8,937 nt of DNA from Anaerolineaceae bacterium (lineage in GTDB: Bacteria > Chloroflexota > Anaerolineae > JAAYZQ01), in contig JAAYZQ010000181.1 of NCBI GenBank assembly GCA_012514775.1, positions 1 to 8,937 of the forward strand, given 5' to 3'. Within the stretch, counting starts at the first letter, position 1. Every line of letters starts with the position of its first letter. Shown piece after piece: positions 1-8,003 of the stretch. The notes under the pieces were generated by a model. That model was given only the letters and a program-made list of their open reading frames with translations, was not told where the DNA came from and did not search any database. Both the position numbers and the translations under genes were made by a program.

Positions 1-49
1 CCAGCAGCGGCAGGGTGAGAAGTGCTTCCAGGAAGGAATCAGGGTTCAT
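1..49 (-). CDS. 5' end of a gene cut by the window edge, product uncertain (possibly a peptidase)
   Basis: Only the first 16 codons are present (MNPDSFLEALLTLPLL). The start is an ATG at 49-47, preceded on the minus strand by GAGG (plus positions 57-60) with a 7-base spacer, so this looks like a real translation start. The short amphipathic N-terminus ending in 'LLTLPLL' vaguely recalls S9-family (prolyl oligopeptidase-type) peptidases, which often begin with a similar helix before their beta-propeller. That is a guess from 16 residues. The gene lies 155 bp downstream of the transporter ATPase gene, on the same strand, and could be the last gene of the operon or separately expressed. Confidence 0.55.
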   Translation of the reverse strand, partial: MNPDSFLEALLTLPLL

Positions 50-110
50 GGGCGTACCTCATGTTCTTTGGCTGTTGTCTCCATCGAAAAGGACACGCTA
101 CTGACCAAAG

Positions 111-175
111 CGCTCGCCGCGGATAACAATCCGCGGCTCTTCGAGACAGCGCGGGATTGTGATCCCGCGCGAGCG
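111..175. repeat. Pair of related palindromes inside an outer inverted repeat (REP/BIME-like)
   Basis: Two perfect 9-bp stems with 4-base loops lie side by side: 116-124/129-137 (GCCGCGGAT arm, loop AACA) and 149-157/162-170 (GCGCGGGAT arm, loop TGTG). The two hairpins resemble each other when one is read on the opposite strand: both have a GCnGnGGAT arm and a TGTK loop. An 11-base linker separates them. A further 7-bp inverted repeat (CGCTCGC 111-117, GCGAGCG 169-175) encloses both, so an alternative long stem is possible. Neither hairpin is followed by a T-run on either strand, so they are not typical intrinsic terminators. Paired, opposed, similar palindromes in a gap between genes fit a dispersed repetitive extragenic palindrome; they could also protect or trim the mRNA end behind the ATPase gene. 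Confidence 0.7.
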
Positions 176-204
176 ATGGTTGTTTTCATCTTTCGTGGCG
201 CCCG

Positions 205-1278
205 TCACGCGCGGATGCAGGCCACGTGGTGGCCGGGGGCCACCTCCCGCAGCTCGGGGTCCACCTGGCGGCAGTCGTCGATGGCCAGGGGGCAGCGGGG
301 GTGAAAGCGGCAGCCCGGCGGCACGTCGCTGGGGTTGGGGATCTCGCCCTGGAGGACCGTGCGCCGGCGCCGCCGCCGGGGATTGGGCACGGGCACGACC
401 GAGATGAGGGCCTGGGTGTAGGGGTGGCGGGGCGACGAGAGGACCTCTGCCGTGGGCCCCAGCTCGACGATGCGCCCCAGGTACATGACCGCCATGCGGT
501 CGGTGAAAAAGCCGGCCGTGGCCAGGTCGTGGGTGGTGTACAGGATCGTAATGCCCCGCTGGCGGCGCAGCTCCAACAGCAGGTTCAGAATGTCGGCCCG
601 GATGGAGACGTCGAGCATGGACACCGGCTCGTCGGCCACCAACAGCTCGGGCTCGAGGACCAGGGCGCCGGCGATGACCACCCGCTGCCGCTGCCCGCCC
701 GACAGCTCGCCGGGGTAGCGACCCCAGAAATGGTCGGCGGGCACCAGGCCACAGACCTCCATGGCGTCCCGGACCCGCTCCTCCCGCTCCTCCCTGCCGG
801 CGCCCAGGCGGTGGATGCGCAGCGGCTCGGCCACGATGTCCAGGACGGTCTGGCGTGGGTTGAGGGCCTCGTAGGGGTCCTGGAAGATCATCTGCGCCCG
901 CCGGCGCAAGAGCAGGATCCGCTGCCTCCGCCGCAAGTCGGCCAGGTGCAGCCGCGTGCCGGCCGGCGCCTCGCCCTGCAGCGAGGGGCCGCGGCCGTGG
1001 GCCCACTCGGCCACGTCATAGCCCTCCAGGAGAATGCGGCCGTGGGTGGGCGCTTGCAGGCCCAGGACGTTCATGCCCACCGTGGTCTTGCCCGAGCCCG
1101 ACTCGCCCACGAGGGCCAGGATGTCGCCGGCGGCCAGGTCAAAGCTGACGCCGTCGACGGCGCGGACCACGCGCCGCGGGCGCCGGGCCAGCACCTCGCC
1201 CGGGCTGCGGGCCAGGGGAAAGTGCTTGTGCAGGTCCTGCACCTGGAGGATGGTTTGCTCGCCGGTGCTGTCGGTCAT
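205..1278 (-). CDS. Dpp/Opp-type ABC transporter ATP-binding protein (DppF/OppF-like)
   Basis: A 357-residue cytoplasmic ATPase that, with the neighbouring ATPase, powers peptide/nickel/opine-type import. Walker A is GESGSGKT at about residues 58-65, the Q-loop glutamine is near 133 ([10 protein letters not shown]), the signature LSGGQ is at 192-196, Walker B LLVADE at 212-217 and the switch histidine near 250 (TTHD). The C-terminal oligo/dipeptide domain has the HPY motif near 285-287, then a cysteine-containing tail (Cys323, 329, 336, 355). Comparable cysteine motifs in Dpp/Opp ATPases are reported to hold an iron-sulfur cluster; here that is inference. Between Walker A and the Q-loop, roughly residues 93-122 form a Gly/Arg/Ala-rich insertion not usual in the family. 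The ATG overlaps the stop of the upstream ATPase gene (ATGA), and GGAGG sits 5 bases before it, so translation is probably coupled. The exact substrate is unknown. Confidence 0.95.
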   Translation of the reverse strand: MTDSTGEQTILQVQDLHKHFPLARSPGEVLARRPRRVVRAVDGVSFDLAAGDILALVGESGSGKTTVGMNVLGLQAPTHGRILLEGYDVAEWAHGRGPSLQGEAPAGTRLHLADLRRRQRILLLRRRAQMIFQDPYEALNPRQTVLDIVAEPLRIHRLGAGREEREERVRDAMEVCGLVPADHFWGRYPGELSGGQRQRVVIAGALVLEPELLVADEPVSMLDVSIRADILNLLLELRRQRGITILYTTHDLATAGFFTDRMAVMYLGRIVELGPTAEVLSSPRHPYTQALISVVPVPNPRRRRRRTVLQGEIPNPSDVPPGCRFHPRCPLAIDDCRQVDPELREVAPGHHVACIRA

Positions 1279-2261
1279 GGGGCGCCTCCGGGCCCGGGCT
1301 CCGCGGGCCGCAGGAGGAGGCAGGCGGCCCGTTGGCCGGGAGCGACCTCCACCTGGGGCGGCGACTGGCTGGCGCAGGCGTCGATGCGCCGCAGGCAGCG
1401 CGGCTGGAAGCGGCAGCCGGGCGGAAGGTCGTCCAGGCGCGGCGGGTTGCCCGGGATGGACGACAGGGCGGCGCCCGGCCGCTCGACGTCGGGAAAGGCC
1501 TGGAGCAGGCGTTGGGTGTAGGGGTGCGCCGCGGCGTTAAAGATGGCGTCGCAGCCGGCGGCCTCCACGGCCGTGCCGGCATACATCACCAGGACGTCGT
1601 CGCACACCTCGGCCACCAGCCCCAGGTCGTGGGTCACAAAGATCACCGACAGGCTCAGCTCGCGCTGCAGCCGCTGCAGCGTCTCCAGGATCTGGGCCTG
1701 GATCATGACGTCCAGGGCCGTCGTCGGCTCGTCGGCGATGAGGACGTGAGGCTGGCAGGCGAGGGCCATGGCCATCACCGCCCGCTGGCGCATGCCGCCG
1801 CTGTACTGGTGGGGGAACTGGCTGCCCCGCTCGGGGGCAATGCCCACCAGCTCCAGCAGCTCGCCGGCCCGCCGCTTTGCGGCGCGGGCCGACGAGGCGA
1901 CGCCGTGCACCTGGAGGGCCTCGACGATCTGGCTCTCGATGGTGCGCACCGGGTTCAGGGCGTTCATCGCCCCCTGGAAGACCATGGAGATGCGGTGCCA
2001 GCGCACGCGGCGCATCTGGGCCTCGGTCAATTGCAGCAGGTCCTGGCCCTCGAAGAGGATCTGCCCCCCGACGATGCGCCCGTTCTGGGGCAGCAGGCGC
2101 AGCAGGCTCAGCATGACCGTCGTCTTGCCGCAGCCGCTCTCGCCCACGATGCCCAGGGAGCGGCCCTCCTCCAGGGCAAAGCTGACCCCTTCCACGGCGT
2201 GGAGGGCCGCGCCGCCGGCCAGGTAATCGACAGAAAGTTCCCTGACGTCCAGCAAGCTCAT
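1275..2261 (-). CDS. Dpp/Opp-type ABC transporter ATP-binding protein (DppD/OppD-like)
   Basis: A 328-residue ATPase, partner of the downstream ATPase. Walker A is GESGCGKT at 40-47; the Q-loop is at 96 in [10 protein letters not shown]; the signature has the OppD-type variant YSGGM at 153-157; Walker B VLIADE is at 173-178, followed by P-T-T-A-L-D; the switch histidine is at 211. The C-terminus carries the oligo/dipeptide domain ([12 protein letters not shown]) and a CRFQPRC cysteine tail. Length is usual for the family. The ATG at 2261 has GAGG six bases upstream and lies 12 bp after the stop of the permease gene. The last codons of this gene also supply the GGAGG site for the next gene, and the two overlap by 4 bp. 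It should sit on the inner face of the membrane, bound to the two permeases encoded upstream. Confidence 0.95.
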   Translation of the reverse strand: MSLLDVRELSVDYLAGGAALHAVEGVSFALEEGRSLGIVGESGCGKTTVMLSLLRLLPQNGRIVGGQILFEGQDLLQLTEAQMRRVRWHRISMVFQGAMNALNPVRTIESQIVEALQVHGVASSARAAKRRAGELLELVGIAPERGSQFPHQYSGGMRQRAVMAMALACQPHVLIADEPTTALDVMIQAQILETLQRLQRELSLSVIFVTHDLGLVAEVCDDVLVMYAGTAVEAAGCDAIFNAAAHPYTQRLLQAFPDVERPGAALSSIPGNPPRLDDLPPGCRFQPRCLRRIDACASQSPPQVEVAPGQRAACLLLRPAEPGPGGAP

Positions 2262-2273
2262 CTCTGGCCTCGG

Positions 2274-3209
2274 CTATCCTTCCGGCGCGATGCGCTCCTG
2301 GCCGCCCGGGGCCGGGAGCGCGCGGCTGCCGGCCACCAGGGCCACCATGCGCCGGGGGTCAAAGAGGTGGTGGGTGCGCAGGCGGGGGTTGACGATCTGG
2401 TCCAGGGTGTTGCCGATGAGGACCAGCGACAGGCTGACCCAGACGATGGCCAGCCCCGGCGGCACCAGGAACCACCAGGCCTGGCGGCTGACGGCCCGCT
2501 CGAAGGCAAAGTTGAGCATGGAGCCCCAACTGATGAGCGTCGGATCGCCGAGGCCGAGAAATGCCAGGGTGGACTCGGCGAGGATGGCCACCGAGATGTC
2601 GAGGACGGCCTGGGCGATGACCAGGGGCAGGACCTGGGGAAAGATGTGTCGCACGACCATGTGCAGGTGGCTGGCGCCCAGCGACCGCCCGCGCAGGATG
2701 AACTGCCGCTCCTTGACCGACAGCACCTGCGAGCGCACCAGGCGCGCGGTGTAGGTCCAGCCCAGGAGCCCGATGACGAGGATGATGTTCAGCAGGCCGC
2801 GGCCCATGACGGCAATGATGACCAGCATCAGGGGCAGCTCGGGGATGACCATGAGCAGGTCGACGAAGCGCATGAGCAGGTTGCCCACGCGCCCGCCGTA
2901 ATAGCCGGCCACGAGCCCCACGGTCGTGCCGATGATCATGGACATGAAGGACGCCGTGAAGCCGACCACCAGGGAGACCCGCGCCCCGTAGATCAGCAGG
3001 CTCAAGACGTCCTTGCCCGCGTCGTCGCGCCCCAGCCAGTGCTGGGCGTCGGGCGGCGCCAGGATGTCTTCGGGGCTCACCTGCACGCGGGCCTGGGGGT
3101 CGTAGGGCGCCAGCCACGGCGCCAGGACGGCCACCAGGATCACGACGAGGAGCATGGCCGCTCCGACGACGCCCATGGGACTGGACAGGTATTGCCGGAC
3201 TGCCTTCAA
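2274..3209 (-). CDS. ABC transporter permease, DppC/OppC-like
   Basis: A 311-residue inner-membrane protein forming half of the import channel. A first membrane helix (about residues 12-34) ends in the typical LAPWLAPYDP, followed by an external stretch with a WLGRDDAGKDVLS motif, which matches the OppC N-terminal region. Several hydrophobic segments follow, and the EAA coupling loop is visible as RGRSLGASHLHMVVRHIFP, which contacts the ATPases. The late GDPTLISWGSML motif is also characteristic. The start is TTG at 3209-3207, with a GGAGG-rich tract 8 bases upstream; an internal ATG at codon 11 would remove residues normally present before helix 1, so TTG is preferred. The C-terminus runs about 30 residues beyond the usual DPR end. 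It is 17 bp downstream of the other permease gene. Confidence 0.94.
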   Translation of the reverse strand: MKAVRQYLSSPMGVVGAAMLLVVILVAVLAPWLAPYDPQARVQVSPEDILAPPDAQHWLGRDDAGKDVLSLLIYGARVSLVVGFTASFMSMIIGTTVGLVAGYYGGRVGNLLMRFVDLLMVIPELPLMLVIIAVMGRGLLNIILVIGLLGWTYTARLVRSQVLSVKERQFILRGRSLGASHLHMVVRHIFPQVLPLVIAQAVLDISVAILAESTLAFLGLGDPTLISWGSMLNFAFERAVSRQAWWFLVPPGLAIVWVSLSLVLIGNTLDQIVNPRLRTHHLFDPRRMVALVAGSRALPAPGGQERIAPEG

Positions 3210-3226
3210 CCTCTCCCCCTCCGCCT

Positions 3227-4240
3227 CTACTCGGCCTTGACCCGCGGATCGAGGGCGGAATACAGCAGGTCGGCCACCAGGTTGGCGACGATGACGCTCA
3301 CGGCCAGCAGCAGAAAGGTCCCCTGCAGGACGGGATAGTCGCGTTTTTGCACGGCCTCGTACATCAGGCGGCCGATGCCCGGCCAGGAAAAGACCGTCTC
3401 CACCTGGATGGCCCCGCCCACGGTGTAGCCAAAGGTCAGGGCGATCATGGTGACCATGGGCAGCATGGCGTTCTTCAGGGCGTGGGTCCGCAGGATGCGG
3501 AGGGTGCTCAGGCCCTTGGCCTTGGCCGTCAGGATATAGTCCTCGGCCAGGACCTCCATGACGCCACTGCGCATGATGAGGACGTACTCGCCGGTGTAGA
3601 CAATGGCCATGGTGATGGTCGGCAGCACCAGGTGGCGGCCGACGTCGAGCCAGTAGGTGAGGCCATCCTCGGGCCTCAGGCCGGGCGTCACCATGCCGCC
3701 CACGGGCAGGCGGCCGCGGGCCAGGATGAGCAGGATGATGCCCAGGAAAAAGGTGGGCAGGGCCCAGCTAAACAGGGCCCCCAGGAGGATGCCGGCGTCG
3801 AGGCGGGTGCCACGGCGCCAGGCGGCGACCATGCCCAGGGCCATCCCCAGGAAGATGGCGATGACGTCGCCGGCCAAGACCAGGACCACCGTCCGCCACA
3901 CCCGCTCCGAGAGCATCTGCGCCACGTCCTGCCGGCTGGCAAACGAGATGCCCAGCTCGCCGCGAAACAGGTTGCCCAGGTAGGTGGTGAACTGGCTGTC
4001 CAGCGCCCCGACGACGTCTCCCTCCTTGAGCCGCTCCACGTCCAGCCAGAGGGGCTTGTCGAGCCCAAAGCTGCTCCGGATTCGTTCCTGTGCCTCGCGC
4101 GTCATGCGCGGGCTGTGGATAATCAGCTTGACGGGGTCGCCGGGCAGGATACGAAACAGCAGGAAATTGAACACCAGGACCGCGGCCAGGGTGGCGGCGG
4201 CGAATCCCAGCTTGCGCAGCAGATAGTTGCCCCGTTCCAT
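3227..4240 (-). CDS. ABC transporter permease, DppB/OppB-like
   Basis: A 337-residue inner-membrane protein, partner of the next permease. After a short basic N-terminus, the first membrane helix (about residues 11-31) runs into the diagnostic RILPGDPV motif. The external region contains SFGLDKPLW and YLGNLFRGELGIS; between them is a roughly 15-residue spacer (VERLKEGDVVGALDS) longer than in enterobacterial DppB, as often in Chloroflexota- or archaeal-type members. The EAA loop reads DYILTAKAKGLSTLRILRTH, and the C-terminal VETVFSWPGIGRL and LYSALDPRV motifs are standard. The ATG at 4240 has only a weak upstream site (AGGGA, about 9 bases away) and follows the binding-protein stop by 25 bp. 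Confidence 0.94.
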   Translation of the reverse strand: MERGNYLLRKLGFAAATLAAVLVFNFLLFRILPGDPVKLIIHSPRMTREAQERIRSSFGLDKPLWLDVERLKEGDVVGALDSQFTTYLGNLFRGELGISFASRQDVAQMLSERVWRTVVLVLAGDVIAIFLGMALGMVAAWRRGTRLDAGILLGALFSWALPTFFLGIILLILARGRLPVGGMVTPGLRPEDGLTYWLDVGRHLVLPTITMAIVYTGEYVLIMRSGVMEVLAEDYILTAKAKGLSTLRILRTHALKNAMLPMVTMIALTFGYTVGGAIQVETVFSWPGIGRLMYEAVQKRDYPVLQGTFLLLAVSVIVANLVADLLYSALDPRVKAE

Positions 4241-4265
4241 GTCGATCGTCCCTGCCCGGCGGCTT

Positions 4266-5969
4266 CTATTGCACCGGGGTGGCGGGCAGGAAGGACGACT
4301 TCCACAGGATGTCGCCGGTCTTCAGCCCAAAGCCCGTGAAGCGGTCGCTGCGGTAGGCCTGCACCCACTCCTCGTAGTCGAGGACGATGTAGGCGCGGTC
4401 GTCAAAGAGCTTTTGCTGCATCTCCCAGATGATCTGGCGTCGCTCCTCGCGGTCCACCGTTACCGCCTGTTGGTGGTACATCTGGTCGAACTCCTCGTCG
4501 CAGTAGCCGCTGTCGTTCCAGCCGCCCTCTTCCCGCTGGTCGCAGGTAAAGATGAGCATCGCAAAGTCGGGGTCCGGGTCGAGCCCCCAGCCCCACAGGA
4601 TCATGTCAAAGTCAAAGTCGGGATAGAGGGCGATGAGGCTGTCCTCGTCCATGGGGGTCGGCGGCGCCGAGATGCCGATCTGGGCCAGCCCATCGGAGAT
4701 GATCTCCAGGATGCGGGTCTCGGTGGCGTCGTCCTCGGCATAGAGGCGATACTCCAGGGGGTTGCCCTCGGCGTCCTCGCGCACGCCGTCGCCGTCGCCG
4801 TCCAGGAAGCCCGCCTCGTCCAGGATGCGGTTCCCCTCGTCCAGATCGTAGGGCACGTCCACCAGGTCGCTGTTGTACCAATCGCCCATGGAGCGGGGGA
4901 TGACTCCCGTGGCCGGCTCGGCGTAGCCCAGGAAGGCGACGTTGACGATCTGCTGCTTGTCGATGGCGTGGGCGATGGCCAGGCGCACCTGCGGGTCGTT
5001 GAGGCTCGCGGGCTGGGTGCCGTCCTCGTGAGAGTTGATGATCAGCTCGTCGATGACCGTCGAGGGCATGACCGCCAGGCCGACGTCCTCCCTGCCCTCC
5101 AGGGTGGCGATGGCCGTGCGGGGCAGCTCGTAGACGACGTCGACCTCGCCGGCGAGGAGCGCCTGGACGATGGCGTCCTCGGTGGCATACTCCTGCCAGA
5201 TGACACGCTCGACCTTGGGCGCGCCTTGCCAGTAATCGGGGTAGGCTTCCAGGATGAGGTACTCGCCTTCCACCCAGTCCACGAGCTTGTAGGGACCGGT
5301 GCCGATGCCGGCCGCCAGGTCCTCGAACTCCAGGATCTCGTCGGGGCCCATACCCTCCCAGACGCTGCGGGGCAGGATCCAGACGTACATCAGCAGGTAC
5401 TCCATGTTGCCCACGGGCTCGGAGAGGGTGACCTGCAGGGTGGTGGGGTCAAGGGCGGCGACCTCCTGGAAGCTGGCCAGGTAAAAGCTAAAGGTCTCGA
5501 CCTCGTTCTCGATGGTCCAGTTGAGGCTCCAGGCCACGTCCTCGGCAGTGCAGGGCGTGCCGTCGTGAAAGGTGATGCCTTCGCGGATCTTGAAGGTCCA
5601 CACCAGCCCGTCGTCCGAGACCTCCCAACTTTCGGCCAGGCCCGGCACGAAATTGCTAATGCCGGCCTCCTCGACCAGGGTATCGTACAACAAATAGCGC
5701 AAGGTATAGTTGTACCAGCCAATGGCCGGGTTGGCCGTGTCCCAGATGTAGGTGGTGCCCACCCGCAGGGTAACTCCCTCTCCGGCGCCGGCCGGCGCCT
5801 CTTCCTCGGCGGGCTCCTCGGCCGCGGGGCTCGCGGCCGGCTCGGTGGCTTGGGCCGGTTCGCCGGGCGCGCTCGTGGCGGCGGGCTCGGGGCTGGCGCC
5901 ACAGGCGCCGAGCAGCAGGCTGGCCAGCAGGGCCAGGCTCAAAAGCGCGTACAACCAGGGCTTGATCAC
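4266..5969 (-). CDS. ABC transporter substrate-binding lipoprotein, family 5 (peptide/nickel/opine type)
   Basis: A 567-residue extracytoplasmic solute receptor for the ABC importer. The N-terminus is a lipoprotein signal peptide: a hydrophobic stretch ends in LLLGAC, giving a predicted lipidated Cys23. Residues 24-65 are a low-complexity Ala/Pro/Glu/Ser linker that would hold the binding domain off the membrane. Family 5 landmarks follow: AESWEVSDDG with WTFKIREGITFHDG and AEDVAWSLNW (112-151), GTGPYKL (223-229), DPQVRLAIAHAIDKQQIVN (325-343), and an acidic DGDGDGVRED segment (390-399), common in these proteins and possibly calcium-like. Start choice: the longest frame begins at a TTG at 5975, but AGGAGG (5981-5976) directly abuts it. 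The GTG at 5969 has an ideal 6-base spacer and is used here. The ligand cannot be read from the sequence; the neighbouring hydrolases suggest an amide or peptide-like compound. Confidence 0.93.
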   Translation of the reverse strand: MIKPWLYALLSLALLASLLLGACGASPEPAATSAPGEPAQATEPAASPAAEEPAEEEAPAGAGEGVTLRVGTTYIWDTANPAIGWYNYTLRYLLYDTLVEEAGISNFVPGLAESWEVSDDGLVWTFKIREGITFHDGTPCTAEDVAWSLNWTIENEVETFSFYLASFQEVAALDPTTLQVTLSEPVGNMEYLLMYVWILPRSVWEGMGPDEILEFEDLAAGIGTGPYKLVDWVEGEYLILEAYPDYWQGAPKVERVIWQEYATEDAIVQALLAGEVDVVYELPRTAIATLEGREDVGLAVMPSTVIDELIINSHEDGTQPASLNDPQVRLAIAHAIDKQQIVNVAFLGYAEPATGVIPRSMGDWYNSDLVDVPYDLDEGNRILDEAGFLDGDGDGVREDAEGNPLEYRLYAEDDATETRILEIISDGLAQIGISAPPTPMDEDSLIALYPDFDFDMILWGWGLDPDPDFAMLIFTCDQREEGGWNDSGYCDEEFDQMYHQQAVTVDREERRQIIWEMQQKLFDDRAYIVLDYEEWVQAYRSDRFTGFGLKTGDILWKSSFLPATPVQ

Positions 5970-5975
5970 CGTCAA

Positions 5976-5981
5976 CCTCCT
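5976..5981 (-). promoter_or_regulatory. Ribosome binding site that fixes the GTG start of the binding protein
   Basis: AGGAGG on the minus strand, 6 bases before GTG 5969. It touches the alternative TTG at 5975, which therefore cannot be the start. Just upstream is a small 5-bp hairpin with a GGAA (GNRA-type) loop (5990-6003). Confidence 0.8.
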
Positions 5982-6029
5982 ACTTGTGAGCTCGTTCCCG
6001 AGCCTGTGCCGACGAAATCCTATTCGGTT

Positions 6030-6040
6030 TCACCTCCTTC
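6030..6040 (-). other. Orphan strong Shine-Dalgarno-like sequence in the binding-protein leader
   Basis: The minus strand reads GAAGGAGGTGA, a near-perfect match to the anti-Shine-Dalgarno end of 16S rRNA, about 60 bases upstream of the binding-protein start. No start codon follows at a normal distance; the triplet where one is expected is ATA. It could be a ribosome standby site, a relic of a lost leader peptide, or chance. Confidence 0.4.
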
Positions 6041-6046
6041 TCCGCG

Positions 6047-6068
6047 CCTTGCCCGTGGACGGGCAAGG
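6047..6068 (-). other. Perfect 10-bp hairpin between the creatininase and binding-protein genes
   Basis: Arms CCTTGCCCGT (6047-6056) and ACGGGCAAGG (6059-6068) pair perfectly around a 2-base centre, which would open to a 4-base loop. It starts 6 bases after the creatininase stop codon. No T-run follows on the minus strand, so it is not a classic intrinsic terminator. A plausible role is mRNA processing, 3'-end protection or partial attenuation, setting different levels for the enzyme and transporter parts of the operon. Confidence 0.6.
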
Positions 6069-6074
6069 GGACCC

Positions 6075-6887
6075 TCAGTGCAGGTCGCGGCGCGGCCGCA
6101 GGGGAATGGTACGAAATTCGCGCACGAAGCGAACCAGGTTGTCCACCGTCGTCTCAAACACGGCCCGGCCGAACTCGGGCGTGGCCACCGTCGGGTCGCC
6201 GCACACGCCGCTCTCGCTCATGCGCGACCACCAGTCCTGCCAGGAGAGGACGCTCGGCTCTCCTTGGTCCCAGTTAAAGTAGGTAAGCTTGAGCTGGCCC
6301 ATCTCGCGCACCGCGCGCTCCATGTGGACCAGGTCGGGCCGCAGGTGGAGCATGAGGGCCGTCTCGTACTCGCCGGCGTGGGCGACGCCCCCGGGCCCCG
6401 AGCTGCGCATCTGCGACAGGGTCGGCTCCGCCAGGGTGGGGTCGATGGCGGCGTTGGGGCTCATGGCGCCACAGACGATCCCCGTTTCGAGGACCACGCG
6501 GCGGGCCACCAGGTCGGCCAGGGGCGCGTTGGACCCGTGGCCGTTGACGACCAGCAAGTGGGTAAAGCCGTGGCGCGCGGCGCTGATGGCCACGTCGGAC
6601 ACGTAGGCCAGCAGGGTTTGCATATCCACCGACACCGTGCCCGGAAAGTCCATGTGGTGTTCGTCCAGGCCGTAGGGCACGACGGGCATGACCAGCATGT
6701 CGTCCGGGGCCCGGCGGGCCGCCTCCAGGCAAAGGGCCTCGACGATGACGTTGTCGGTGTTGATGGGCAGATGCGGGCCGTGATCCTCGATGGTGCCAAA
6801 GGGCAGCAGCACCACCGGCTGCCGGGCGATGGCCTCCCGCATCTCGGGCCAGCTTAGCTCGTCGTAGCGGATCGTCGGTTCTCCCAT
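6075..6887 (-). CDS. Creatininase-family amidohydrolase
   Basis: A 270-residue, metal-dependent hydrolase of the creatininase fold, a family that includes creatinine amidohydrolase, the mycofactocin peptidase MftE and the formylpyrimidine amide hydrolase ArfB. Family members cleave C-N (amide or cyclic amide) bonds. Expected metal ligands are visible: FGTIEDHGPHLPINTD gives Glu34, His36 and Asp45, the same numbers as in Pseudomonas creatininase; VNGHGSN (114-120) and HAGEYET (170-176) supply the other histidine and glutamate. HHMDFPGT (77-84) is also typical. No signal peptide is present, so it is cytoplasmic. The start is the ATG at 6887, where similarity begins and GGAGG lies about 12 bases upstream; the frame stays open far upstream, but that part is a shadow of the C45 gene. 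It sits 44 bp after the C45 gene and 105 bp before the transporter. The actual substrate is unknown. Confidence 0.93.
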   Translation of the reverse strand: MGEPTIRYDELSWPEMREAIARQPVVLLPFGTIEDHGPHLPINTDNVIVEALCLEAARRAPDDMLVMPVVPYGLDEHHMDFPGTVSVDMQTLLAYVSDVAISAARHGFTHLLVVNGHGSNAPLADLVARRVVLETGIVCGAMSPNAAIDPTLAEPTLSQMRSSGPGGVAHAGEYETALMLHLRPDLVHMERAVREMGQLKLTYFNWDQGEPSVLSWQDWWSRMSESGVCGDPTVATPEFGRAVFETTVDNLVRFVREFRTIPLRPRRDLH

Positions 6888-6931
6888 GGTCGTCGCAACC
6901 CTCCCGCGGTATTGAGCCGGTGGCCGGCCGG

Positions 6932-7996
6932 TTACAACCTGTAGGCCAGGTACTCGTGCTCGCACGGTGGCCCGGGGGCGGCCCAGACGACGCGGTCGGT
7001 GAGGTCCATGACCAGCGACACCAGGGTCATCTCTCGCTCGTGGGGCGGCTCTTCCGGGTTCTCGTGGACGCAGATCGAGTTTGGAAAGTTGACGTGGTCG
7101 CACAGGATCTGCTGCAGGCTTTCGACCGTCACCGAGCCCAGTTGGTTGCGCAGCAGGCGGCGGGCGCGGTTCAGGCGCACGTTGGAGCTGGAGTAGGTTC
7201 CGGGCTCTTCGATGAGCTTCATCTTGGGCGACATGTAGCAGTTGGTGTGCGCCAGCCAGCCATCGTCGCCGTAGAGGATGTCGTGGGTCGTGGCCGAGCT
7301 TTCCACGCAATAGATCTCGCCGTTGGGATCGCCCAACAGGTAGGCATAGCCCCCGGCGCGCAGCTTGACGACGGAGGCGCGGATGGCCTGGCCGATGGTG
7401 CGCGCCTGGAGGACGGCCCGGGAGCAGAGGATCCGGGGAATGCCCACGCGGCCGTCGGTGGGATAGACGGAATCGATGGCCACGGCGATCCCCTCGGCGT
7501 TGAGGCCGATGTTCACCAGGAGCGGGCCGTAGGTCATGCCGATAAAGGGCGGGCCGTCGTCGGGCACGGCGTGAACCAGGTAGGCGTTGTCCTTGTCCAC
7601 GCTGTTCCAGTCCTCGTTGTGGGCCATCAACACGTGTCCGTTGGCCGTCTGGTCGTCCCTGGCGACCATGGACGTGCAGCCCCACACCTGCTGCGGGATG
7701 TCGGTCAAGCCCTCGTAGCAGTTTAGCGTCCAGACCTCCTCGAATGGGACCTGGGCCCCTTCGGCGATGCCGCGGAGCTCGGCGACGAACTGGGGAAAGG
7801 CTTCTTCGGCATAGGGCAAAAACTTGCGGGCTTCCCGTTGAGCGGCCTCCCACTCCAGCCCGATGGCCTTGGGGATGACCTCGCAGTAGCGGGTCAGGGC
7901 CCGCAGGATCTGCGTCCGCGCTCCCTCACCCTGGTGACGGCCTCGCTCCTGGGGATTGCCCCGAATCTCGATGAGCGGTAATCGGTTCTCTTGCAT
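6932..7996 (-). CDS. Peptidase C45 family Ntn-hydrolase (isopenicillin N acyltransferase-like)
   Basis: A 354-residue protein of the C45 / acyl-CoA:6-aminopenicillanate acyltransferase family. Members are made as precursors that cut themselves before a cysteine, which then acts as N-terminal nucleophile for amide hydrolysis or acyl transfer. The N-terminal part shows IEIRGNPQERGRHQGEG (9-25) and ELRGIAEGAQVPFEEV (73-88). The predicted cleavage site is Gly106/Cys107 in WGCTSMVA, followed by LMAHNEDW (123-130) and GLNAEG (164-169). SSSNVRLNRARRLL and a C-terminal PGPPCEHEY complete the family pattern. There is no signal peptide, so it should act in the cytoplasm. A GTG at 8011 is possible, but GGGAGG lies 7 bases before the ATG at 7996 and overlaps the GTG version, so 7996 is chosen. 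It is the first gene of the leftward operon. Substrate unknown; hydrolase is as likely as acyltransferase. Confidence 0.9.
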   Translation of the reverse strand: MQENRLPLIEIRGNPQERGRHQGEGARTQILRALTRYCEVIPKAIGLEWEAAQREARKFLPYAEEAFPQFVAELRGIAEGAQVPFEEVWTLNCYEGLTDIPQQVWGCTSMVARDDQTANGHVLMAHNEDWNSVDKDNAYLVHAVPDDGPPFIGMTYGPLLVNIGLNAEGIAVAIDSVYPTDGRVGIPRILCSRAVLQARTIGQAIRASVVKLRAGGYAYLLGDPNGEIYCVESSATTHDILYGDDGWLAHTNCYMSPKMKLIEEPGTYSSSNVRLNRARRLLRNQLGSVTVESLQQILCDHVNFPNSICVHENPEEPPHEREMTLVSLVMDLTDRVVWAAPGPPCEHEYLAYRL

Positions 7997-8003
7997 CCGT
8001 TTC

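Noticed and set aside
116..170. The two palindromes as rho-independent terminators
   Set aside because: No T-run follows either stem on either strand.
1332..3338. Long plus-strand open frame (668 codons) opposite the ATPase and permease genes
   Set aside because: Same reason: an antisense shadow of well-supported genes with low-complexity His/Gln/Asp composition.
5970..5975. TTG at 5975 as the binding-protein start
   Set aside because: The AGGAGG site directly abuts it, leaving no spacer; the GTG at 5969 has a 6-base spacer.
6010..6040. Separate promoter for the binding-protein gene
   Set aside because: The only -10-like sequence (TAGGAT on the minus strand) has no acceptable -35 at 16-18 bases.
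4227..6857. Very long open frame on the plus strand (876 codons) opposite the binding protein and creatininase
   Set aside because: It is antisense to two clear genes, has no family motifs and a His/Val/Gly/Asp-rich composition typical of a shadow frame in GC-rich DNA.
6075..7853. Creatininase read as a 592-residue fusion protein starting upstream
   Set aside because: The upstream half is a wrong-frame reading of the C45 gene, rich in Arg/Pro/Gly; family similarity begins exactly at ATG 6887.
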